The notes: generated from the letters alone by a model not told the origin. DNA of 14,462 bases from Planctomycetales bacterium (GCA_030631125.1 DAOVLS010000023.1:1-14462), one strand, 5' to 3'. Counted from the stretch's first letter, positions 6,657 to 13,280 are shown. Numbers and translations: made by a program.

Positions 6657-7148
6657 TTATCCATCATCACCGGACAGCGCCCACGAGAGCGTCAGCGTGT
6701 CCGTTCCTTGTACGTAACTATCCGCCATCGGACGGCCCGGTGGTTCCGGGCTTCCGGCGAGCGTTATTTCGGCCTGCGTTCCGCTGGTGGGCGAGACCGG
6801 ATTACCGGCGGCGTCAACTCCAACCACATCGAATTTGTGGAGTCCGTCGGCCAGCAGGACGGTAACGTACTCCAGCATCGCGGCTCCGAATCCGTCCATT
6901 CCAAGTCCGTCGCCGCCCTGACCGTCGCCTGCACCGCCGGAGCCGAATCCGTCCGCCCCTGATCCGTCCGGTCCAAGCCCATCGCCGATCTTGCCGCTGG
7001 CGACTTCATCCGGCCAGGCGGGGATCAGCGACGGATTAATCGGCGAGGTGAAACTCTCGTCGAGGTAAATATTAAAACCACCGTTCAGCGGAACGCTCTG
7101 CTGTGTCGGCCAGCGGACTAAAACACATGATTTCGCTATAATTCCCAT
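6657..7148 (-). CDS. Small tail-associated protein with a Gly/Asp-rich hinge
   Basis: A 163-residue protein if ATG 7148 is used; a TTG at 7160 in the same frame would add four residues. Neither has a clear Shine-Dalgarno, because the upstream gap is filled by an AT-rich repeat. Residues 1-45 are a short beta-like domain. Residues 55-88 are almost entirely G, D, S and A with hydrophobic spacers (GDGLGPDGSGADGFG, then GDGLGMDGFG), an internally duplicated flexible or calcium-binding-like hinge. Residues 90-132 (YVTVLLADGLHKFDVVGVDA) resemble an FN3-type strand pair, and a short tail follows (TLTLSWALSGDDG). The operon position suggests a tail-tip or fibre accessory protein; the family is not recognised. 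Confidence 0.65.
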   Translation of the reverse strand: MGIIAKSCVLVRWPTQQSVPLNGGFNIYLDESFTSPINPSLIPAWPDEVASGKIGDGLGPDGSGADGFGSGGAGDGQGGDGLGMDGFGAAMLEYVTVLLADGLHKFDVVGVDAAGNPVSPTSGTQAEITLAGSPEPPGRPMADSYVQGTDTLTLSWALSGDDG

Positions 7149-7200
7149 ACCAATTTTCAATTTTCAATTGCCGATTGCCAATTGGCATTTGGCAATCGTT
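7149..7200. repeat. AT-rich interspersed repeat between two tail genes
   Basis: The gap holds tandem CAATTTT units (7151-7169) and an inverted repeat CGATTGCCAA (7172-7181) / TTGGCAATCG (7189-7198). It shares ATTGCCGATTG with the repeat at 1794-1821. The base composition is unlike the surrounding GC-rich genes. It occupies the ribosome-binding region of the downstream gene. Confidence 0.8.
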
Positions 7201-7578
7201 TTATGCCTCAAATCGTTTCCGCACTGTCCATCGCGTTGTGATCATCCGCGTATGGGTCGGATTGCTTGTGGGGTTCAGGACGGCCTGCATCTCCGCCGCG
7301 ACGTTCAGGATCAGCACCGAGGCGTGTGTGATTCCGTGGGCGTCTATGACCTCCAGTATTTCGCCCTGGAGGTCCTTCTGGGCCTCTATGGCGGTTTGGG
7401 CGGCTGTGGCGTCCAGTGCCGTGGAAGTCGTTGTCAGTTCGCTGTCAACTTCACGCTGACCGAGATTGCGGGCCTCGGAGCCGTCTTCTCCGACGCGTTC
7501 TTTGACTTCGGGCGTTGATCCGGCCTCGGCGGGTCGGCCTTCCATCGTGTCAAACGTTATGTCGGAGATGCTGGCCAT
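7201..7578 (-). CDS. Small protein downstream of tape measure gene, unknown function
   Basis: A 125-residue protein starting ATG 7578, directly after the tape measure stop (TAGATG), so translation is probably coupled. It is mostly hydrophilic. Residues about 45-80 (TALDATAAQTAIEAQKDLQG, EILEVIDAHG) are predicted helical. The part near 80-100 (THASVLILNVAAEMQAVL) is beta/alpha. A basic C-terminus (TTRWTVRKRFEA) closes it. No motif is recognised. The position between tape measure and tip genes is where many siphophages encode the distal tail protein, but this one is short for that, and I make no functional claim. Confidence 0.7.
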   Translation of the reverse strand: MASISDITFDTMEGRPAEAGSTPEVKERVGEDGSEARNLGQREVDSELTTTSTALDATAAQTAIEAQKDLQGEILEVIDAHGITHASVLILNVAAEMQAVLNPTSNPTHTRMITTRWTVRKRFEA

Positions 7579-9504
7579 CTAATCACTCTCGATCTGCGCG
7601 TTGGGGTTGATAACGGGTGTGTTGACGATTTTTACAGGCTGAGGATCATCGGCGTTACGATTCGCCTGGAATTCATCTTTCAGGTCTTTTATGGCCTGAA
7701 TCAAATCCGCGAATGCCTCCGCCTGTTGAAGGTTGTAATCACGGTTCTCGTAGTACGGGACGGAAATGTTTCCTTTTTGCACTCGATATGTCTTACTTCC
7801 CGTGAAAAATTCTTTTCCCTCGACGGTCCCTTCGGGTAATTCTTCTACGAAACGACCACCAGCCGTCCTATACTTGTATCCGTATCCGCGACGGGATCGC
7901 ACGCTCTCGATCCGCTTGAGTGTCGCATCGTACATACCTTTCGTACCGACGCCGGATTTGAATTCCTGCAACAATTTTCCCAACTGCAATTCCGTTTTGG
8001 AAACGCCCGGTACATCGGCGAGAACCTTATCGACCAACTCTCGCAGGGCACCGGCACGCGCCCCTTTTACGTTTTTCAACTTCAGCCAGGTAGAGACGGA
8101 TTTGCCCTTCCTCTCGATGGCGCGCGGCTCTTCATATTCGCCGGCCTTCACATCCTTGAAATACTGTTCGGCGGCCTTTGCTGCCTCGTCGCTCGTGGGG
8201 GCGGTGATCTGTTCTCGCGCCCGGGCATATTCCGCCATTGCCCCTGGGGCGCGTGTCAACAGGCCCAGCATAGCGCCGAGTGTTTTTGCCCGACCGGGTA
8301 TCTTACCCATGAGTTTTTGTCGCTGTTTTTTCGACATTGAGACATATTCGGCAAATCCTTCGGCTTCCGAGGTCTGCAGGAGCAGGCGTTTTTCGGTATC
8401 GCTGGCGGCGGCAAACTTTGTCTGTAATTCCCTGAGACCTTCAATGCCACCCTGTTTTAGTGTCCCCTTCGTTTGGAGGGATTTGACCCACTTCATCAGG
8501 TTGATGGCCCCTGTCGATGCGAGGCGGCCCTCTACGTCGCCGCTCCGGTGGGATATGTAGGCAAACAACTCGGCGCTTTGCTCCTCAGTAAATCCCAGGG
8601 GTTTAGCCGAAGATATGACTGGCGTGATACTCTTGGCCTGTTTTTCCATTGCCACGACACGAGAGGCCAGCCCTATCTGGCGAAACCACCCCACGGCGCG
8701 CTTGGCATCCTGCTGGCCCGTTACCTTCATAATGTCGGCGGTAACTCCGCCCAGGACGTCTGTCTCAAAGCCCTCGCCTGCAATCGCACCGAAACGCGAC
8801 GCCTCCTTGAACGCAGCCTCGAATTGTTTGTTCTTGAGTTTTCCCTTGCCGGACAGCAGGCTTGCGGCCAGTCGCCAGAGCCGCTTGGGGTCGATCTCGT
8901 AACCCTTGCGTTTCGATGTTTCCTCCACCAGTTTATCCAGCCGTCCGACTGGCATGTCGGCTGGCTTATTCCACAGGGCTATGGCTCGTGCTTCACCGGT
9001 AGTCATCTGCTCTATTTTTGCACGGCGTTGTTGATCGACAAGGTGTTGATACTCCTGTTTGAGTCGGGAAGCGATAAGCATTATTACGCCGACGGCCGAG
9101 CCTATTCCCACGAGTGCGCCGACGAATTTCAGGGCGTTGCCCGTTCCCGTGGCAAGCGATCTACTGGCTCCTCGTCCGGCACGGTCCACACCCCTCAATT
9201 TCTGTTGTGTCAGGCTGAGCGCCTTGTTCAGGCGTCCCAATCGCATGGTCTCTTTTGCTGTGGCCTGACCCTTTTTATTGATTGAAAACGTGAGATGTTT
9301 GATTTCGCGGTCCAGTTGGGCCGCTCTTTTTCTTGCGCCTGCGTAACTTTTGGAAATGGCTTTGCCGGATTTGCTTCCGGTTTTGGCGAGTCTGGTGAGG
9401 CGGGCTTCGAGGCGGGCGTTCTCCTTCTCGACCGCGCGCATTTCAGCGACGAGACTCTTGGTATCCCCGACAACCCGTACATCCATTCTGTTTGCTGTGC
9501 CCAT
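7579..9504 (-). CDS. Tail tape measure protein
   Basis: A 641-residue protein with tape-measure features: long Lys/Arg/Ala/Glu-rich helical stretches (coiled coil about 18-45 and 55-115; EMRAVEKENARLEARLTRLA) and one hydrophobic segment at about 124-148 (FVGALVGIGSAVGVIMLIAS). The protein sets tail length and can be ejected with DNA. AGAGG 6 bases before ATG 9504 is a good Shine-Dalgarno and lies in the end of the upstream chaperone frame. It follows the chaperone gene, as in lambda-like tails. At roughly 0.15 nm per residue, tail length would be about 95 nm if unprocessed; this is an estimate. The C-terminal part (about 540-641) is soluble and Tyr/Arg-rich. No peptidase or lysozyme motif was seen. 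Confidence 0.85.
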   Translation of the reverse strand: MGTANRMDVRVVGDTKSLVAEMRAVEKENARLEARLTRLAKTGSKSGKAISKSYAGARKRAAQLDREIKHLTFSINKKGQATAKETMRLGRLNKALSLTQQKLRGVDRAGRGASRSLATGTGNALKFVGALVGIGSAVGVIMLIASRLKQEYQHLVDQQRRAKIEQMTTGEARAIALWNKPADMPVGRLDKLVEETSKRKGYEIDPKRLWRLAASLLSGKGKLKNKQFEAAFKEASRFGAIAGEGFETDVLGGVTADIMKVTGQQDAKRAVGWFRQIGLASRVVAMEKQAKSITPVISSAKPLGFTEEQSAELFAYISHRSGDVEGRLASTGAINLMKWVKSLQTKGTLKQGGIEGLRELQTKFAAASDTEKRLLLQTSEAEGFAEYVSMSKKQRQKLMGKIPGRAKTLGAMLGLLTRAPGAMAEYARAREQITAPTSDEAAKAAEQYFKDVKAGEYEEPRAIERKGKSVSTWLKLKNVKGARAGALRELVDKVLADVPGVSKTELQLGKLLQEFKSGVGTKGMYDATLKRIESVRSRRGYGYKYRTAGGRFVEELPEGTVEGKEFFTGSKTYRVQKGNISVPYYENRDYNLQQAEAFADLIQAIKDLKDEFQANRNADDPQPVKIVNTPVINPNAQIESD

Positions 9505-9507
9505 CGC

Positions 9508-9606
9508 TTACCTCTGCAGGACAATCGTCGGTTTTTTCAGTATCGCTGCCAGCAGGGCTGCCACGTCGACCTGCCACGCATCGACGTCGGCTTCGTGATC
9601 CGTCAT
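9508..9606 (-). CDS. Possible internal start within the -1 extension (32 residues)
   Basis: ATG 9606 overlaps the frame-0 stop by one base (TGATG) and opens a 32-residue frame (MTDHEADVDAWQVDV..., ending VLQR) to the TAA at 9508. It is in the same frame as the -1 extension, so it could be a re-initiated stand-alone peptide that keeps ribosomes moving into the tape measure gene. It is the C-terminal half of the extension; I consider the frameshift fusion the better reading. Confidence 0.25.
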   Translation of the reverse strand: MTDHEADVDAWQVDVAALLAAILKKPTIVLQR

Positions 9607-10469
9607 CAGTCCGATGGCGTATTCGTCGGCCCGGCTGGGTCGGTAGTCGCGGTCGAGTCCGCGTCGCCAGATGTCCCATCTAATGAATCTTCTGTTTCGT
9701 TTTTTTTTGACAGCAACGATTCACCGAGGCTGCGGAGTGACGCAAAGTCGATTACAGCGAAGCATACATCCCTGAGGCAGAGGTCATCGAGAAGGCCGAG
9801 GCTGAAAATCTCCCAGAATCCCACGCGGTAATTCACGTCCAGCGCGACCGCGACAGTCTCCCAGCCCTCGCCGATAGTGAATTTCTTCCCGACCGCCTCG
9901 GTGGGCGGGTCGGTTCCGAGGAACGGCTCAATAAACGACTCGGCCAGACGTCCGGACAAATCCCACAGTTCGGCGTATCTCGCCAGCACGGGGAAGACGA
10001 TCCGTCCGGTTTCGTCGTCTCGTTTGTAGTGGTTCGGCAGTTCGCATTTGTACTTTTCCAAACCTCCGCCGAACCGGCGGGCAATCGGCACCAGCCATTG
10101 ACGCTTGTCGGCCATTGTTACTTCGACGCCCTCTATCTGCTCGGGTCGGGCCAGGTTGTCGGGTGTGGGCGGATCGTCCGTCCAGAAGCCGATCCAGTAC
10201 CCACACGGATGGCCGTAGTCGTCGTCAGGGCCTTGAGGCGGGTACCATGTCTGTTTGTCCGCTTCGTATCGCAGATCGACCTCAGGGCCTTCTGTGGAGG
10301 TGACGAGGACGCCTCGCCGCCCGCCGGGGCCTTTTGTAACCTGACCGGACTGAAAACTACCTGTGATCTCGCCGGATCGGGGCGTGGAGATAATCGACAG
10401 CAGGCCGGCCTCGGCCAGCGAGGCCGGTGTAACGACCATTTCGTCCGGGAAAAAATAGAGAAACTGCAT
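9508..10469 (-). CDS. Tail assembly chaperone-like -1 frameshift fusion (GT-like)
   Basis: If ribosomes slip -1 at the A run (9700-9708), the frame-0 protein continues past its normal C-terminus. Frame 0 is read to codon 257 (AAC, 9701-9699), then the -1 frame reads CGA onward for 63 codons to TAA at 9510-9508. The fusion is 320 residues. The added tail (WDIWRRGLDRD, RPSRADEYAIGL, WQVDVAALLAAI) is less compositionally simple than the frame-0 end and stays open until 3 bases before the tape measure ATG. This reproduces lambda G/GT, where the extension binds the tape measure and the shorter form coats it. The frameshift is inferred from sequence only. Confidence 0.65.
9606..10469 (-). CDS. Tail assembly chaperone-like protein, frame-0 product
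   Basis: A 287-residue protein lying just before the tape measure gene, the place of lambda G. I chose ATG 10469, with AAGGG 8 bases upstream; an in-frame ATG at 10511 falls within a hairpin repeat. Residues 1-100 are beta-like and contain GTP/Gly-rich turns (GQVTKGPGGRRGVLV). Residues about 115-257 form an alpha/beta region with Trp/Arg motifs (RRFGGGLEKYKCELPNHY, VLARYAELWDLSG, LDVNYRVGFWEIFSLGLL). The last 30 residues after the A run (GTSGDADSTATTDPAGPT) are low-complexity, as expected if frame 0 simply ends after a slip site. The family is inferred from location and the slip; the N-terminal half is longer than in classical chaperones. Confidence 0.75.
   Translation of the reverse strand: MQFLYFFPDEMVVTPASLAEAGLLSIISTPRSGEITGSFQSGQVTKGPGGRRGVLVTSTEGPEVDLRYEADKQTWYPPQGPDDDYGHPCGYWIGFWTDDPPTPDNLARPEQIEGVEVTMADKRQWLVPIARRFGGGLEKYKCELPNHYKRDDETGRIVFPVLARYAELWDLSGRLAESFIEPFLGTDPPTEAVGKKFTIGEGWETVAVALDVNYRVGFWEIFSLGLLDDLCLRDVCFAVIDFASLRSLGESLLSKKNETEDSLDGTSGDADSTATTDPAGPTNTPSD
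9699..9708 (-). promoter_or_regulatory. Slippery sequence for -1 ribosomal frameshifting
   Basis: Nine consecutive A residues (9708-9700) followed by C, read in frame 0 as TCA AAA AAA AAC. The heptamer A_AAA_AAC (9705-9699) is one of the most efficient canonical -1 slip sites in bacteria. Downstream are two small stem-loops: AGATG-GGA-CATCT (9681-9669) and CGCGG-ACTCGA-CCGCG (9663-9648). The first starts about 17 bases after the heptamer, longer than the usual 5-9 spacer, so stimulation may be weak or come from another structure. Confidence 0.7.
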
Positions 10470-10486
10470 TGTTATTCCCTTACAAG

Positions 10487-10551
10487 CCCCCCGCATTGCG
10501 GGGGGATTCATCGTTCGTCGAGAGCCAATTATCCCCCATCAGTGCTGGGGG
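10487..10551. repeat. Twin GC-hairpin element, copy C
   Basis: The first palindrome is CCCCCCGC-ATT-GCGGGGGG (10487-10505). The second is CCCCCATC-AGT-GCTGGGGG (10533-10551) with one mismatched pair at T10539. TTTGTTTGG follows. The second palindrome lies inside the 3' end of the 92-residue gene and encodes its last residues (TPSTDGG), with the TAA immediately after the hairpin arm. The first palindrome sits just upstream of the chaperone-like gene start. Confidence 0.9.
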
Positions 10552-10807
10552 TTTGTTTGGCTGGCGTCTCTTTCGGAAGCCCCTTCGCTATGAGCGTTTG
10601 TAATTTGCTCAGGTCTTCTGTGATCGGCCTCAGAGATTCGACGACTATTTCGAGTCGCTTGGCGGTGTGCCTTCGCTCCTCATCATCCAGGCCCTTTACA
10701 TCAGCCTTGGCCGACAGTTCTTTGGCGTGATTCGTCGCCGAAGCCAGCGTCGCTACGGATTCGCAAATTCCGTTTAGTTGGGTGAGCAGTCTTTTTTCCG
10801 CTTTCAT
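10529..10807 (-). CDS. Small helical protein between tail tube and chaperone genes
   Basis: A 92-residue protein. I chose ATG 10807, with AAAGGA about 9 bases upstream; an in-frame ATG at 10867 would be inside the AT-rich repeat and is less likely. The sequence is almost wholly alpha-helical and charged (LLTQLNGICESVATLASA, TAKRLEIVVESLRPI, KLQTLIAKGL), with heptad-like leucines at about 60-85 that suggest a coiled coil. It ends in a Pro/Thr/Gly tail of which the last seven residues are encoded by hairpin copy C. Its location after the tail tube gene suggests a tail assembly or chaperone accessory role, which is inference. Confidence 0.7.
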   Translation of the reverse strand: MKAEKRLLTQLNGICESVATLASATNHAKELSAKADVKGLDDEERRHTAKRLEIVVESLRPITEDLSKLQTLIAKGLPKETPAKQTPSTDGG

Positions 10808-10819
10808 GTTCTTTTGTCC

Positions 10820-10885
10820 TTTATTCCACGAATTACACGAATCAAAACGAATTTCACGAATTACCAATTACCAATTACGAATTAC
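10820..10885. repeat. AT-rich interspersed repeat downstream of the tail tube gene
   Basis: This gap consists of short related units, including CGAATTACACGAAT, ACGAATTTCACGAATTACC and AATTACCAATTACGAATTAC. The units match those at 11799-11867 and have a composition unlike the genes around them. They look like a dispersed host repeat inserted between the tube and small helical protein genes. Confidence 0.8.
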
Positions 10886-10891
10886 TATCTG

Positions 10892-11782
10892 TTACGGAAT
10901 CGCTATGCCCGTCGCCACAGCCAGGATCGGGTTCGCTCCGTCGATAATCGGACGGATTTCGACAGGCAGGCCCGTTGCCTGTCGGTGAGTGCCGGACCGG
11001 GCCGTAGCCTTGGCGTAGGCATTGGTTATGGTCAGGCCGACGTGCGCGAGCGTTGCGGGCGCTACCCGTCCTGCGGACGATAGTTTCTGGAAGTACAGCG
11101 TTACCGCCCCTTCGCTGCCGACGAAGCCGAACGTGGAGGCTACGGCGTGATCCTCGCTGGTAAGGCTTATCAGCGGGTCGCGGGCGTTTATCGGCGCGAT
11201 GCGGGGACACAGATCGCCGCCGAGCACCCTGTGATCCACGCCCAGACCGAAATCAAACGTCAGGTTGTTAATCTCGTCGATGGCCGAGCCGCCGAAGGTG
11301 ATCTTGGCCAGTGTGAAGGCCTGAGCCACACCGCCGCCGGCGGGCGCGGACGCTGTCGTCTGGCTGATCGGGACGGTCTCGCCGTCGCTGGCGGTGCCGA
11401 AGGCTTCGAATGCGACCGTTACCGGATCGTCGCCGCCGCCGAAACTTATCTGGCGGGGGACCATGATCCCGTCGGCCAGCGAGGTCTTGGGATGGACCGC
11501 TCCCGACTTGATCTCGCCGTGGTCGTCGTAGAGGAGTTCGTAGAGGTCCAAGTCTGCGATAACGCACCCGGCGATCCCACAGACCGCCAGTGCGGCGGGC
11601 AGATCGTAAGTGGTGAAGCCCAGTCTCGGCTTGACGTTCATTGTTGCGGCGTGCTGATTGTCCACGCTCGCCGAACCGCCGAGCCATTCGACTACGTCCG
11701 GGTCTATCTCGTGAGTTGTAATGCCCCCAAGTGTCAGATTGGGGGTGGCGATGTCCACCAGTCCTGCAGTCATCTTTGACAT
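10892..11782 (-). CDS. Probable major tail (tube) protein
   Basis: A 296-residue acidic protein starting ATG 11782, with AAAGGAA about 7 bases upstream. It has many beta-type, Gly/Ala/Asp-rich segments (VTVAFEAFGTASDGETVPI, DEINNLTFDFGLGVDHRV, EGAVTLYFQKLSSAG) and no membrane or enzyme motif. Size, strand and place match lambda V: after the head-tail joining and completion genes and before the chaperone and tape measure genes. Such proteins stack as hexameric rings to form the tail tube. The assignment is by context and composition, since I do not recognise a specific signature. Confidence 0.65.
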   Translation of the reverse strand: MSKMTAGLVDIATPNLTLGGITTHEIDPDVVEWLGGSASVDNQHAATMNVKPRLGFTTYDLPAALAVCGIAGCVIADLDLYELLYDDHGEIKSGAVHPKTSLADGIMVPRQISFGGGDDPVTVAFEAFGTASDGETVPISQTTASAPAGGGVAQAFTLAKITFGGSAIDEINNLTFDFGLGVDHRVLGGDLCPRIAPINARDPLISLTSEDHAVASTFGFVGSEGAVTLYFQKLSSAGRVAPATLAHVGLTITNAYAKATARSGTHRQATGLPVEIRPIIDGANPILAVATGIAIP

Positions 11783-11798
11783 GATTCGTTCCTTTCCG

Positions 11799-11867
11799 GT
11801 AATTGGTAATTCGTAATCGGTAATTAGTTTTTGTTCTCTGTTACCAATTACGATTTACGAATTACCA
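11799..11867. repeat. AT-rich imperfect inverted repeat upstream of the tail tube gene
   Basis: Left arm GGTAATTGGTAATTCGTAAT (11799 onward) and right arm TTACCAATTACGATTTACGA (11841 onward) are imperfect reverse complements around the spacer GTTTTTGTTCTCTG. The same units occur at 10820-10885. It sits 16 bases before the ATG of the tube gene and could fold in the mRNA leader. Confidence 0.8.
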
Positions 11868-11873
11868 TCTTTT

Positions 11874-12353
11874 TCACTTTATAATTCTGGTTGTCGGATT
11901 AGTCATACCGCCGAACCGGCTCATAAAATCGTTGTTGGCCTCGTCGGTCATCGCGCGTTCTTCGGCGTCTATCATCCGCGTGATTTCGTCGGTCTTGTCC
12001 ACTTCGATGGGATTGCGGATAAACAAATGTCGCGGGCCGTAGAGTCTGCCCTTTGCGCTGGCGCGGGTAGCCGTTGAAGTCAACGCTATGGCGCGGCGGA
12101 CCTGGCGTTCTGCCTTTCCCGACCAGACCAGCGATCTGGAATGGCCTTTGACTCTCGCCTTTCGTTCTTCGTATTTCCGGGTCCGGTCGGCGAAGTTGTA
12201 TCTTTGCGACGCGGCTTCGGTGAAGTGCATGGGTAAAAATTGCTTGTGCCAGAACGCAATGGCCTCCTTCAGGGCCAGAGATAACAGGCCCGCCACCTGA
12301 CCGGCGGCCAGGCGGAAATCGTTGGTATGCGTGATTTTGATGTACGAGATCAT
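11874..12353 (-). CDS. Tail completion / HK97 gp10-like candidate
   Basis: A 159-residue basic protein. I chose ATG 12353, which overlaps the upstream stop as ATGA; an in-frame ATG at 12368 lacks this. The N-terminal helix (DFRLAAGQVAGLLSLALKEA) is followed by HFTEAASQRYNFADRTRKYE, a Lys/Arg-rich stretch (ERKARVKGHSRSLVWSGKAE) and ARASAKGRLYGPRHLFIRNP. The arrangement H-F-T ... R-Y ... K-x-x-G-H ... L-V-x-x-G resembles, from memory, short phage neck proteins of planctomycete prophages. The position before the tail tube gene suits a tail-completion protein that closes the tail top. The function is inferred. Confidence 0.65.
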   Translation of the reverse strand: MISYIKITHTNDFRLAAGQVAGLLSLALKEAIAFWHKQFLPMHFTEAASQRYNFADRTRKYEERKARVKGHSRSLVWSGKAERQVRRAIALTSTATRASAKGRLYGPRHLFIRNPIEVDKTDEITRMIDAEERAMTDEANNDFMSRFGGMTNPTTRIIK

Positions 12354-12874
12354 CCGTATCCCATCCATCCGAAATCAAGACCGGCCTCAAAGAAAGTCAG
12401 GCCGTCCTTGAGGTTTTCCTGTAACCACAACGGCGAGTGAACCATTACGCAATCGGTCGGGTTGCCCTCATTTCCGAACAGATCACAGCGGATGCCGTCG
12501 AGGTCGTTTCCGAATTGGGTAAATTCATCCTTCGGATCGTTGGCCGGATCGGGCAATTTCTCGAACCGGACATAGACACTGCCGGAGTTGTGAGTCCCCG
12601 TGTGGTGGCTGCTCGTTCGCCGACACTCGAATCGTCTGCCAAAATCCACTACGGCGTAAGGCCGTTTGGCCTCGCGTTCGGATTTCGAATCACTCTGTGG
12701 ATTTTCGGTGAATTCGTAGAGGTGAACGTGCTCAGCGGCCTCGGCGACGCCGGCCGGCGTGCCGACGTCGGCGGGGTCAACGCCGACCCACGTCTGGAAG
12801 GCCTCGCAGGCCGCGAGTTTGTCGGCCATCGCGCCTATCGGACCACTGAATACGCCTGCAGGAGTTACCGGCAT
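12350..12874 (-). CDS. Tail terminator-like candidate
   Basis: A 174-residue acidic protein starting ATG 12874, two bases after the upstream stop (TAATAATG); GGAG is about 11 bases upstream. It contains a helical N-terminus (IGAMADKLAACEAFQTWVGV) and a beta-rich middle (RPYAVVDFGRRFECRRTSSH, GSVYVRFEKLP), then a C-terminus with DLDGIRCDLFGNEGN and LTFFEAGLDFGWMGYG. Location between the joining protein and the completion protein and size are compatible with a tail terminator (lambda U-like), which caps the tube and contacts the head. It has an ATGA overlap with the next gene. No specific signature is recognised. Confidence 0.55.
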   Translation of the reverse strand: MPVTPAGVFSGPIGAMADKLAACEAFQTWVGVDPADVGTPAGVAEAAEHVHLYEFTENPQSDSKSEREAKRPYAVVDFGRRFECRRTSSHHTGTHNSGSVYVRFEKLPDPANDPKDEFTQFGNDLDGIRCDLFGNEGNPTDCVMVHSPLWLQENLKDGLTFFEAGLDFGWMGYG

Positions 12875-12876
12875 TA

Positions 12877-13251
12877 TTAATCGCTCTCCAATCCGGATCG
12901 GAACCGGTCGCCGCCGGTTCGGGTCTGGAATTCCTGTTCGCAGAGGACGCGAGCCAAACGCCCCGGCACATATTCCAGGACGCCGTCTTTAGTAACTGTC
13001 CATATCTCGCCGCCGGTGATCTCGATGGTATCGCCACGGCTCGGACGGGCGATGTCGGCGTAGATGGTGAATTCGCATTGAATTTCTGTATTTCTGCGAA
13101 ATTCGCCGTCCTTCACTTCAGCCCTCTCCGGCGGCTTCGTGGCCGTTACCGTCACCGGATCGCCGCCGAGGGGCGTATAGGTCACCTCGTCGCCGTACAA
13201 GTCGGCGATCTTTGTTTCGGCGGAGGCCATCATGGTGTCAAACGTACTCAT
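12877..13251 (-). CDS. Head-tail joining protein (lambda FII-like)
   Basis: A 124-residue protein starting ATG 13251. The N-terminus (MSTFDTMMASAETKIADLYG) is an amphipathic helix, then a small beta-barrel: EVTYTPLGGDPVTVTAT, IYADIARPSRGDTIEITGGE and IWTVTKDGV. The central phrase A-R-P-S-R-G-D-T-I-x-I-x-G-x-x-I/W-T-V is like the L-R-R-G-D-T-L-x-I-x-x-x-x-F-W-V phrase that I recall in lambda FII, and the length matches. It forms the junction where the assembled tail meets the head. It ends in a basic/Gly stretch (TRTGGDRFRSGLESD). This is the best functional match among the connector genes. Confidence 0.7.
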   Translation of the reverse strand: MSTFDTMMASAETKIADLYGDEVTYTPLGGDPVTVTATKPPERAEVKDGEFRRNTEIQCEFTIYADIARPSRGDTIEITGGEIWTVTKDGVLEYVPGRLARVLCEQEFQTRTGGDRFRSGLESD

Positions 13252-13280
13252 TTTTTCAGTGCGTCTTCCGTTGCGTTCAT
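13248..13280 (-). CDS. Possible 10-residue leader ORF before the joining gene
   Basis: ATG 13280 opens a ten-codon frame (MNATEDALKK) whose stop overlaps the start of the joining protein gene as ATGA. There is no strong Shine-Dalgarno for it, and the downstream gene also lacks a close one, so a coupling role is possible but speculative. Confidence 0.15.
   Translation of the reverse strand: MNATEDALKK

Noticed and set aside
6632..6658. Intrinsic terminator (GC hairpin plus TTTGTTTT) on the plus strand
   Set aside because: There is no plus-strand gene to terminate here and the structure belongs to the repeated twin-hairpin element. On the operon strand the hairpin is not followed by a U tract. 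I list it as a repeat.
7766..9285. Plus-strand frames of 264 and 270 codons opposite the tape measure gene
   Set aside because: They are antisense to a well-supported tape measure gene, overlap each other in different frames and have composition typical of shadow frames.
9443..9679. Third-frame minus ORF of 78 codons across the chaperone/tape measure junction
   Set aside because: It is Arg/Ser-rich, ends inside the tape measure gene, and is not the frame reached by a -1 shift at the A run. The -1 frame ends just before the tape measure start and is more convincing.
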